Source of the DNA: Pyrinomonadaceae bacterium
GTDB taxonomy: Bacteria > Acidobacteriota > Blastocatellia > Pyrinomonadales > Pyrinomonadaceae
Direction of reading: 5' to 3'
DNA length: 5,351 nt
Assembly: GCA_013812565.1 (NCBI GenBank)
Contig: JACCTF010000548.1
Location: 1-5,351 of the forward strand
Below the pieces are notes generated by a model that saw nothing but the letters and a program-made list of their open reading frames with translations, was not told the origin of the DNA and searched no databases. The translations under genes were made by a program, and so were the position numbers. Position 1 is the stretch's first letter; each line of letters opens with the position of its first letter. This document shows, in pieces, positions 1 to 5,351 of this stretch.

Positions 1-1
1 C

Positions 2-160
2 GAGGCGCTTCGGATTAACCAACTGAAGACGCATGGGCGGCGTGCCAAGAGTCTGTTTCGGCATGGTTTGGATTACTTGCGGCGCATATTATGCAACTTG
101 ACGAGCTTCGCTCAACAGGCTGCATTCAGAAGAGTTATCCAACTTTTGTCCTGTACATAG
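2..160 (+). CDS. IS4-type transposase, C-terminal fragment (5' end outside window)
   Basis: Frame 2 is open from the window edge to TAG at 158-160 and gives 52 residues. The segment KTHGRRAKSLFRHGLDYLRR (residues 9-28 of the fragment) matches the basic tail that I recall following the catalytic YREK region of many IS4-family DDE transposases. The fragment ends in LLSCT, also a familiar ending for this group. The full protein would cut and paste the element by DDE transposition. The catalytic residues lie upstream of the window, so activity cannot be judged. No frameshift or stop is visible in this part, so the transposase may be intact and the insertion fairly recent. The ATG at 91 lies inside this gene in another frame and is not a transposase start. 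Confidence 0.75.
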   Translation, partial: EALRINQLKTHGRRAKSLFRHGLDYLRRILCNLTSFAQQAAFRRVIQLLSCT

Positions 161-519
161 AACGGGTCATTAGAAATCTTGTGGAGAATGCCGTCCGACA
201 CACTGAGCGCGGCGGCGAAATCCAGATCGTTGCTGCCCGTCGTGATCATGCGGTTGCCATCTCTGTCGTGGACTCGGGGCGCGGCATCCCGCCCGAGCAC
301 CTGCCGCATATCTTCGATAAATTTGTGAAAGTGCCTGATGCATCGTCCGGCGGTCCGGGTTTGGGGCTGGCAATTTCAAAATCAATCATCGAAGCCCACG
401 GCGGACAGATTAGCGTTCAATCCGAAGTGGGTCGCGGCACTACATTCACGTTCATCTTGCCGGTTGCCGCTCCCGTACCGAAGGCGTTGCAAAGCGTCAG
501 CACAAAGGAAGAAGCTTGA
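91..519 (+). pseudogene. Sensor histidine kinase, 3' fragment cut by the IS (HATPase_c domain only)
   Basis: This 142-codon frame encodes the ATP-binding half of a two-component sensor kinase. The kinase-derived part starts at about codon 23-24 (base 160). It contains the N box (IRNLVENAVRHT, key Asn33), G1 box (DSGRGIP, 61-67), F box (FDKF, 75-78) and G2 box (GGPGLGLAI, 87-95), ending in the usual TFTFILPV strand. The sensor region, the DHp helix with the phosphoacceptor histidine and the start of the catalytic domain are absent. Codons 1-22 come from transposase DNA read in another frame and have no kinase resemblance. The ATG at 91 lacks a convincing ribosome binding site. I read it as the distal remnant of an IS-disrupted kinase gene, whose other half should lie beyond the left end of the IS. 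A translated orphan ATPase domain is possible but less likely. No partner response regulator follows. Confidence 0.8.
141..160 (+). repeat. Candidate right terminal inverted repeat of the IS
   Basis: The last bases of the element, read inward from the right end, are CTATGTACAGGACAAAAGTT. This segment overlaps the final transposase codons and the stop, and kinase homology starts immediately after it. This is where a terminal inverted repeat should be. The matching left repeat is outside the window, so the repeat itself has not been observed, and the tip could lie a few bases to either side. Confidence 0.45.
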
Positions 520-529
520 GAAATGCATT
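520..529. other. 10-bp convergent junction without clear terminator
   Basis: The kinase fragment ends with TGA at 517-519, and the peptidase stop TAG (minus strand) occupies 530-532. A small stem AGCGA/TCGCT at 542-555 lies inside the end of the peptidase gene, but neither strand shows a following T-run. No intrinsic terminator is evident, so transcripts from the two sides may overlap here. Confidence 0.5.
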
Positions 530-2938
530 CTATAATCGTCGAGCGAAGTGTCGCTTCTGAACTCCAAACGATGTTTGCGCTGATGGAGTAGCAGATTGTG
601 AGATGGCATTGAAGAGCAGCGGGTATGTCGCCAAAGACTGTGCGCGATACTGAGGACGGAAGCCGAAGAGATACACGCGCCCCTGACCTAGTCCAACTTC
701 CACAAGCGCGGCTTTGCCACGCAGACGCTCACCGCCGAACAGCCAACCGGAGAGCAGTGGATCAGCGTTCGCCGGGTAACGAGCGATGACGCGCACACGC
801 GCGGCTTCGTTTGAATCGCTGACTTCAAAGATTGGCGAGTTTTCAACCCACGCGATTGACTGTCTCGGCATTCCGGCGGCGATTGGATGAGATGTATCAA
901 GTTCAGTTCGCAGGATCGAGCCGGGCGCGTAGAACTCCGTCTGTTTGAGTCCAGCCGTCACATCTCGCACCGGCAACTTGAATTGTTCGATGGCAAAATC
1001 CGAGGCTCGGTTCAAGCACACAAGCGTCCCGCCTCCCTCGACGAACTCGCGCAGACTTTGCACGCCCTTCGCGCTTAGCCCGCCAGTGTATTCTTCGGGC
1101 ATTGAACCGGATTTGTGACCTTCCAAAATTGCGCGAGCCGATTGATCCGGGATGATGATCGTGTCGTACTTGGCGCGCAAGTTTCCCGTGCGTGCTTCCG
1201 CGTCTTCCAGCGACGAGTAGAGAATGCATTTTGATTGATGATCGAGCACCCACCGTGTCCAGCCTTCATCCATTGAAGCAACATGCGACCTATAGATGGC
1301 GCGGCGCGGGGGCACGCCGTCTCCGCATCCGCCGTTCGCACCCCGATTGCTCATGCTCAGCTTCTCAAATTTGAAAGGAGAGTGCGCTTCTCTAACATCT
1401 ATACCCATTAGTAAGGGCAGAGTGTGAGCGGTCACATCGTATGGCGGGATGGGATTACCCGATGAATCGCGTAGGTTCGGGTAATCTTGCGTTTCCAGCA
1501 ACGCTTTAGCAAAGCCGCCGTATGGTTGGTCGATGCGTACGACGGCGGTGCCGTCCGGGTGTTTGATTTTGTCCGCGACAAAAGGTTTGGTGATACTTAC
1601 CTCCACGCCTCCGCGCTCTAAAATGTTCAGCAAAGCCTCGCTGTTTTTGGACGGTGGAACTATGAATGCGAACAACTCGCCTTTCTTACGTTCGCGTACC
1701 GCTTCTCTCCCGATGTCATAAAAACGTCTGAGCCAACGTTCACGGTTCTGCGCGGCGTGTTTCATCAGGGAGAAGGCGGCAGTGGTCATGTGGTTTGTGA
1801 TGTCGCGCAAGCGCCACTCGCCGCCGGGCCATAGATCGGGAAAGTTGGCTGAGACTTTGCGTGGATCGTAGCCTTCATCAGGACGTAAATCTTCAAAGCG
1901 CACGGTGAGGGGCGAAGCGATGCGGGCCGAGGCAGTCTCGGAGAGAATGCGCACGCCGCCGTGATAGTGCGAATAGGCGCGCGCCGGAGTCCACGCGTCG
2001 TATGAGCTATCGGTCGTAACGCCTTTGAATCCGCGCGTGCGCAACTCGCTTGCGATTGTGTTGCCGAGTTCTGTGTAGCCTTCAACGATCTGTCGCGGCA
2101 CGTTCGGCTCGACGGGCTTCATGTATGGCGGCACAAAAATCCTGGCCCCAAACGCGCCTTGTTGATGAATGTCGTGGACGATCTGCGGATGCCAAACGTT
2201 GTGAATGCGATCAACGGTAATCTGCGTTTCTTTCTGCGTGAAGGCGTACCAATCGCGGTTGTTATCGTGGCCGATGTACTTGTGATATAGCTCCGGCGGC
2301 GTGGTTCCCTCATAAGGAGTGCCGAGCGTGCGGTCGTACCAGTTCTTCACGATGTCAACGCCGTCAGGATTAAGCGACGGCACAAGCAGCACAATCGTGT
2401 TGCGCAGAATCTCCTGAACTTCGGGTTCATCGGATGATGCGAGACGGTGCGCGATCAACGTGCTGGAGAGATATGAGCCGACTTCGGTTGAGTGGATGCC
2501 GCAGGTGATGAGAACGATTGTTTTGCCTTGCGCAATGAGTCGGTCGGCTTTGCCAGCCGGATTTGACCGAAGCAAGCGCGGGTCGGCGAGCTGACGCTGA
2601 ATCTCTCGGAATTCACCGAGTCTCTTTAAATTCTCCGGCGTGCTGATAATCGCCATCACAAACGGAGCGTCCATTGTGGTGCGGCCAAGTTCTTCAAACT
2701 GTACGCGGTCGCTGGCTTCGTCGAGCCGACGAAAGTATTCAATCACACTTGACCAGCTCGCAAGTCGTCGATCATCGCCGGGACGGAAGCCGAGCACCGC
2801 TTCGGGTGCTGGCGGCATAGCGGTGCTAATCGTCGTTGCCGTAGCATTGTTCTGTGTCTGGCTGCTTGATTGCAATGACGGAGTAATGCAGAAGAGAGAT
2901 AGCAAGGTGACAGCGAGGGCAAGTTTTCCGGTCGGCAT
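530..2938 (-). CDS. Exported M14-family zinc carboxypeptidase with C-terminal GATase1-like extension
   Basis: An 802-residue metallopeptidase, probably periplasmic or secreted. Residues 1-25 form a signal peptide (Lys5, then a hydrophobic stretch LALAVTLLSLF). Cys17 follows Phe, so it is not a lipobox. The peptidase domain spans about 45-400. Likely zinc ligands are His149 and Glu152 (HSTE, the HxxE motif) and His258 (DIHQQG). NPDG (190-193) and NNRDW (226-230, Asn227/Arg228) match the carboxypeptidase substrate-binding segment, and Glu334 (LSETAS) is the best candidate catalytic glutamate. Residues about 420-780 form an extension resembling a class I glutamine amidotransferase fold (YDTIIIPDQ at 591-599, then LREFVEGGGTLVCL at 629-642), with no GxCxG nucleophile elbow, so it is probably non-catalytic. 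Substrate is unknown; M14 enzymes remove C-terminal residues or cleave peptidoglycan peptides. The frame is intact. It is divergent from the OPT transporter and convergent with the kinase fragment. ATG 2938 is supported by the signal peptide and a GGAG box. Confidence 0.88.
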   Translation of the reverse strand: MPTGKLALAVTLLSLFCITPSLQSSSQTQNNATATTISTAMPPAPEAVLGFRPGDDRRLASWSSVIEYFRRLDEASDRVQFEELGRTTMDAPFVMAIISTPENLKRLGEFREIQRQLADPRLLRSNPAGKADRLIAQGKTIVLITCGIHSTEVGSYLSSTLIAHRLASSDEPEVQEILRNTIVLLVPSLNPDGVDIVKNWYDRTLGTPYEGTTPPELYHKYIGHDNNRDWYAFTQKETQITVDRIHNVWHPQIVHDIHQQGAFGARIFVPPYMKPVEPNVPRQIVEGYTELGNTIASELRTRGFKGVTTDSSYDAWTPARAYSHYHGGVRILSETASARIASPLTVRFEDLRPDEGYDPRKVSANFPDLWPGGEWRLRDITNHMTTAAFSLMKHAAQNRERWLRRFYDIGREAVRERKKGELFAFIVPPSKNSEALLNILERGGVEVSITKPFVADKIKHPDGTAVVRIDQPYGGFAKALLETQDYPNLRDSSGNPIPPYDVTAHTLPLLMGIDVREAHSPFKFEKLSMSNRGANGGCGDGVPPRRAIYRSHVASMDEGWTRWVLDHQSKCILYSSLEDAEARTGNLRAKYDTIIIPDQSARAILEGHKSGSMPEEYTGGLSAKGVQSLREFVEGGGTLVCLNRASDFAIEQFKLPVRDVTAGLKQTEFYAPGSILRTELDTSHPIAAGMPRQSIAWVENSPIFEVSDSNEAARVRVIARYPANADPLLSGWLFGGERLRGKAALVEVGLGQGRVYLFGFRPQYRAQSLATYPLLFNAISQSATPSAQTSFGVQKRHFARRL

Positions 2939-2947
2939 GTGTGTCGG

Positions 2948-2951
2948 CTCC
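2948..2951 (-). promoter_or_regulatory. Ribosome binding site of the M14 peptidase
   Basis: On the minus strand GGAG lies 9 bases before the ATG at 2938. It supports this start, which also places the signal peptide exactly at the N-terminus. Confidence 0.55.
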
Positions 2952-3050
2952 GAAGTTGATGAAATGTTTTGCTTGATTGCGGGAGAAGTTTAGTTCAAAC
3001 CCCGACCTGGGGGAAGACTTCGAGTCTGAGGTTCAAAGTCTGCGGTTAGC

Positions 3051-3085
3051 TAAGGCACGACCCGCATCAACGCAGATGCGCCTTA
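3051..3085. repeat. Bulged inverted repeat (potential hairpin)
   Basis: The inner stem CGCATC (3063-3068) pairs perfectly with GATGCG (3075-3080) across a 6-base loop. The outer stem TAAGG (3051-3055) pairs with CCTTA (3081-3085), leaving a 7-base bulge on the left side only. That gives 11 base pairs in total. No T-run follows, so it does not look like an intrinsic terminator. It could be a regulatory site, a transcript leader structure or a small dispersed palindromic element; the sequence alone does not decide. Confidence 0.45.
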
Positions 3086-3141
3086 TCCATCCAGTGTTTC
3101 CATGTTTATGGCGATTGCCTCACCCGGCACAATCTGATGAA

Positions 3142-3155
3142 TGTCCGAATGGACA
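3142..3155. repeat. Short palindrome TGTCC-N4-GGACA, possible operator
   Basis: Two perfect 5-base half-sites, TGTCC (3142-3146) and GGACA (3151-3155), are separated by GAAT. The symmetry and spacing would suit a dimeric regulator. It lies about 190 bases upstream of the transporter start and about 200 bases upstream of the peptidase start, nearly central between the two divergent genes. I do not recognise a specific regulator for this motif, and a palindrome this short can occur by chance. Confidence 0.25.
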
Positions 3156-3245
3156 GGTAAGACTGTTAGCACTGTTGCGGTCGGATGAGGTCAGGCAGAA
3201 GAACAATCCATCAACCGCTACGACAACTCAAGGCTGCGTCCTTCA

Positions 3246-3264
3246 GACTTACGACTTCGGACTC
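3246..3264 (+). repeat. Three heptamer-spaced GACTT/GACTC direct repeats
   Basis: GACTT begins at 3246 and again at 3253, and GACTC begins at 3260, giving three near-identical pentamers at an exact 7-base period. The block ends about 80 bases before the transporter start codon, just ahead of an AT-richer stretch that could be a promoter. It could be a binding site array or simply a slippage-derived mini-repeat. Confidence 0.35.
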
Positions 3265-3278
3265 TTCTGTTGTAAAGT
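3249..3278 (+). promoter_or_regulatory. Weak candidate promoter for the OPT transporter
   Basis: TAAAGT (3273-3278) matches four of six positions of a sigma-70 -10 box, and TTACGA (3249-3254) is a poor -35 match at 18-base spacing. The placement about 65 bases ahead of the start codon is reasonable, but the match is too weak to be more than a suggestion, and promoters outside Proteobacteria may not follow this consensus. Confidence 0.15.
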
Positions 3279-3330
3279 AAAGTACATCTTGCATCCAACG
3301 CTCGTTCTCCTTACCTGTTAGAACTCTTTC

Positions 3331-3335
3331 GGAGG
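3331..3335 (+). promoter_or_regulatory. Ribosome binding site of the OPT transporter
   Basis: A full GGAGG core sits 8 bases before ATG 3344, an ideal spacing. No other in-frame start codon lies between this ATG and the upstream in-frame stop (TAA 3278-3280), so the start is fixed. Confidence 0.8.
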
Positions 3336-3343
3336 TTGTTTCA

Positions 3344-5351
3344 ATGTCGAGTGAAATTGTTAATCCAATCAAGTCAGCCGTTGCGGTTAACGGGTATCCG
3401 GATGTGGTTGGAACGAAGCCTACGACATCACAGGTCGCTGTGTTCCGTCCATACATCGGGCCGGAGACGATAATGCCGGAGTTGACGGCGCGCGCTATCA
3501 TCGTCGGCACGTTGCTCGGCATGGTCTTCGGCGCTTCGTCGCTCTACCTTGTGCTTAAAGTCGGCTTAACGGTGAGCGCCTCAATTCCGGTGGCCGTGAT
3601 CTCCATCACGCTCTTTCGTCTGCTCTCAAAGTTGGGGATGAAGAACGCGACGATCCTTGAAAACAACATTGTTCAGACTGCAGGCTCAGCCGGTGAATCC
3701 ATTGCGTTCGGCGTGGGCGTGACGATGCCCGCAATCATGATCCTCGGCTTCGACCTTGAACTGACGCGCGTGATGCTCGTCGCCATCCTCGGCGGTCTGC
3801 TCGGCATCTTGATGATGATCCCGCTTCGTCGCGCTTTGATCGTTCAGCAACACGGAGTGCTGAAATACCCGGAAGGGACGGCGTGCGCCGAGGTCCTTAA
3901 GGCCGGAGCCTCTGATGAATCAAGGGCGCTGGCCTCAGACGCGGCCAAGGCTGAGTGGGCGAGAGCCGCTCAAGGCGAGACGCGGGCTGCCGACACCGGC
4001 GCGAAGACGATCTTTGCGGGATTCGGCATCGGCCTTGTCTACACGACGGCGATGAAGGTTCTTTCGGGCTGGAAAGAGTATCCGACAAAAGTTTTCGGTG
4101 AGCCATTCAGCAAAGCTTCGGTGTCGCTGGAAGCTTCGCCCGCGCTGTTGGGCGTCGGCTATATCATCGGCCCGCGCATCGCCTCGATCATGTGCGCGGG
4201 CGGCGTGCTGGCTTACCTTGTGCTCATCCCGATGATCGCGTTCTTCGGCGACGCGCTCGGCTCGACGGTGCTTGCGCCGGGAACCACTCCCATCAGAGAC
4301 ATGGGGCCGGATGATATACGCAACGCATACGTGCTCTACATCGGGGCTGGTGCGGTCGCAGCGGGCGGCATCATCAGTCTCTTCCGCTCTTTACCAACCA
4401 TCTGGCACGGATTGAAGGGCGGCCTTCGTGATTTACAGGGGGGCGGGGCGCAGAGTGCGAGTGCGCCGCGCACGGATCAAGACCTGTCAATGAGATTTGT
4501 GCTGGCCGGGATCATCGCGCTCGTCGCAATGATTATGATTTTTCCGCAACTGCATCTTCAGGGAAACTTTCTCGGCGCGCTGATGATCGTCGCCTTCGGC
4601 TTTCTGTTCGTCACCGTTTCATCGCGTCTGACAGGTGAAATCGGGTCATCGTCGAATCCGATCTCCGGTATGACGGTGGCGACGCTGCTGCTGACCTGTT
4701 TCATCTTTCTCATCATCGGCTGGACCGGCCCGACATCTTATGTCACCGCGCTCTCCATAGGCGCGATTGTCTGCATCGCCGCCTCCAACGGCGGAACAAC
4801 ATCACAGGACTTAAAGACCGGCTTCCTTGTCGGCGCTACCCCGCGCAACCAACAGATCGCTATCCTCATCGGCGCATTCGCGTCGGCGCTCGTCCTCGGG
4901 CCGATTCTGCTCAGCCTGAACACTGCCTCGACCGTCTACGTGCCTGCCGCCGCGCTGAACCTTCCGGCAGAGGTGCGCGCCGATGTCTCGCAACTGACCG
5001 AGCGTGAGACTGTCCCGGCGGAACAGGGAATCGCGGACGCGAATCCTTACCGCGTCTGGCACAAAGTTGATGAAACGAATGCACGCGCCGGTAAATACCT
5101 TGTTAACGATCAGGGACAACCTGTTTACTACGTTGATCCCGGCATCAACGGCACGGAGCGCGTAAGAGCGAGCGGGACCACGGTTGATAAATTCCCCGCG
5201 CCGAAAGCGACATTGATGTCTTACATCATTAAGGGCATTCTGAATCGCGAGTTGCCGTGGGGTCTGGTGCTCTTGGGCGTCATGATCGCCATCATGCTCG
5301 AAATGTCGGGGCTGCCGTCGCTCGCGTTTGCCGTGGGCGTCTACCTACCGC
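3344..5351 (+). CDS. OPT-family oligopeptide transporter (3' end outside window)
   Basis: A 669-residue open frame that runs off the window; no stop is present. It is a polytopic inner-membrane protein of the oligopeptide transporter (OPT) superfamily, whose members import oligopeptides or metal-chelate complexes by proton-coupled symport. Family hallmarks visible: NNIVQTAGSAGESIAFG (107-123), KYPEGTACAEVLKAG (174-188), SSNPISGMTVATLL (436-449) and ASNGGTTSQDLKTGFLVGATP (split here as ASNGG 480-484 and QDLKTGFLVGATP 488-500), with many hydrophobic segments between. Two non-membrane insertions stand out: an Ala/Glu-rich loop at about 188-220 and a hydrophilic segment at about 538-620 (DANPYRVWHKVD, 565-576), before hydrophobicity resumes near 638. 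Bacterial members are often near 600-700 residues, so most of the protein is here. The substrate cannot be told from sequence. Its divergent neighbour is an exported peptidase, which fits peptide uptake. The start is set by GGAGG 8 bases upstream. Confidence 0.93.
   Translation, partial: MSSEIVNPIKSAVAVNGYPDVVGTKPTTSQVAVFRPYIGPETIMPELTARAIIVGTLLGMVFGASSLYLVLKVGLTVSASIPVAVISITLFRLLSKLGMKNATILENNIVQTAGSAGESIAFGVGVTMPAIMILGFDLELTRVMLVAILGGLLGILMMIPLRRALIVQQHGVLKYPEGTACAEVLKAGASDESRALASDAAKAEWARAAQGETRAADTGAKTIFAGFGIGLVYTTAMKVLSGWKEYPTKVFGEPFSKASVSLEASPALLGVGYIIGPRIASIMCAGGVLAYLVLIPMIAFFGDALGSTVLAPGTTPIRDMGPDDIRNAYVLYIGAGAVAAGGIISLFRSLPTIWHGLKGGLRDLQGGGAQSASAPRTDQDLSMRFVLAGIIALVAMIMIFPQLHLQGNFLGALMIVAFGFLFVTVSSRLTGEIGSSSNPISGMTVATLLLTCFIFLIIGWTGPTSYVTALSIGAIVCIAASNGGTTSQDLKTGFLVGATPRNQQIAILIGAFASALVLGPILLSLNTASTVYVPAAALNLPAEVRADVSQLTERETVPAEQGIADANPYRVWHKVDETNARAGKYLVNDQGQPVYYVDPGINGTERVRASGTTVDKFPAPKATLMSYIIKGILNRELPWGLVLLGVMIAIMLEMSGLPSLAFAVGVYLP

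Larger units (their letters stand above)
1..160 (+). mobile_element. Right end of an IS4-type insertion sequence (partial)
   Basis: This is the 3' end of an insertion sequence whose left part lies outside the window. It contains the C-terminus of a transposase and stops abruptly where histidine kinase coding sequence begins, in a different reading frame, at about base 160. The transposase stop codon TAG (158-160) appears to sit at the very tip of the element, a compact arrangement often seen in IS elements. The exact boundary is uncertain by a few bases because the left end and the target-site duplication cannot be seen. Assignment to the IS4 family rests on the transposase tail, recognised by memory of the family rather than by a search. 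Confidence 0.72.
2939..3343. other. Divergent intergenic region with short repeats, no convincing gene
   Basis: This 405-bp stretch separates two divergently transcribed genes and must hold both promoters. An open frame on the plus strand (2977-3321) would give a 114-residue peptide. It lacks any recognisable domain, has no good ribosome binding site and is probably chance. The region carries several small structures: a hairpin at 3015-3027 (AGACT/AGTCT, 3-base loop), a larger hairpin at 3051-3085, a 5-4-5 palindrome at 3142-3155, and a heptamer direct repeat at 3246-3264. No tRNA-like or riboswitch-like fold was recognised by eye, and no strong consensus -35/-10 pair was found for either gene. 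Confidence 0.6.

Noticed and set aside
542..555. Hairpin AGCGA/TCGCT as a bidirectional terminator at the convergent junction
   Set aside because: The stem is only 5 bp, lies inside the peptidase coding end and is not followed by a T-run on either strand.
903..1341. Minus-strand open frames inside the peptidase gene, as possible evidence of a frameshift
   Set aside because: The 802-residue peptidase frame stays continuous and family-like across this region (DEGWTRWVLD, then GNLRAKYDTIIIPDQ), so these are out-of-frame shadows in GC-rich coding DNA.
3153..3318. Inverted repeat ACAGGTAAG (3153-3161) / CTTACCTGT (3310-3318) as ends of a miniature mobile element
   Set aside because: Only 9 bases match across about 150 bp, there is no flanking duplication, and such matches are expected by chance in a region of this size.
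2977..3321. A 114-codon plus-strand open frame in the intergenic region
   Set aside because: It has no recognisable domain, a biased and erratic composition (clusters of Cys, Pro and Arg), no clear ribosome binding site, and it overlaps the likely promoter zones of both flanking genes.
3211..3522. A 103-codon minus-strand open frame across the transporter start
   Set aside because: It is antisense to the well-supported transporter N-terminus and its ribosome binding site, and resembles no family.
4738..5119. Minus-strand open frames of 61 and 102 codons within the transporter
   Set aside because: They lie fully antisense to conserved OPT motifs and are explained by codon bias of the plus-strand gene.
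1..5351. Possibility of a novel defence or mobile system in the window
   Set aside because: Apart from the IS end, every substantial frame is explained by a known family (histidine kinase, M14 peptidase, OPT transporter), and the non-coding space is a single 405-bp divergent region.

Overview
The window reads as an ordinary chromosomal stretch of a moderately GC-rich, Gram-negative-type bacterium. The large secreted M14 peptidase with its fused C-terminal domain, the long OPT transporter and the histidine kinase tail together resemble proteins common in Acidobacteriota, perhaps class Blastocatellia. That placement is inferred from remembered family resemblance, not from a marker gene. I see no rRNA, tRNA, CRISPR array, phage gene or defence system, and no convincing new biological system.

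Layout. (1) Bases 1-160 hold the 3' end of an insertion sequence: the last 52 codons of an IS4-type transposase and probably its right terminal inverted repeat. (2) From about base 160 the sequence changes, without a gap, into the ATP-binding half of a sensor histidine kinase that ends at 519. The dimerization/phosphoacceptor half is missing, so the element appears to have inserted into the kinase gene and broken it. (3) On the minus strand, 2938 down to 530 encodes an intact 802-residue exported zinc carboxypeptidase-like protein (peptidase M14) with a large C-terminal extension. Its stop lies 10 bp from the kinase stop, tail to tail. (4) Bases 2939-3343 are a 405-bp divergent intergenic region with several short inverted or direct repeats and no convincing gene. 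(5) From 3344 to the window edge runs an OPT-family oligopeptide transporter (669 residues visible, still open), preceded by a strong ribosome binding site.

The likely biological theme is peptide use. An exported metallopeptidase and an inner-membrane oligopeptide importer are transcribed divergently from one shared control region, so they could be co-regulated. The disrupted kinase is separate, and the clearest event recorded here is the IS insertion into it.
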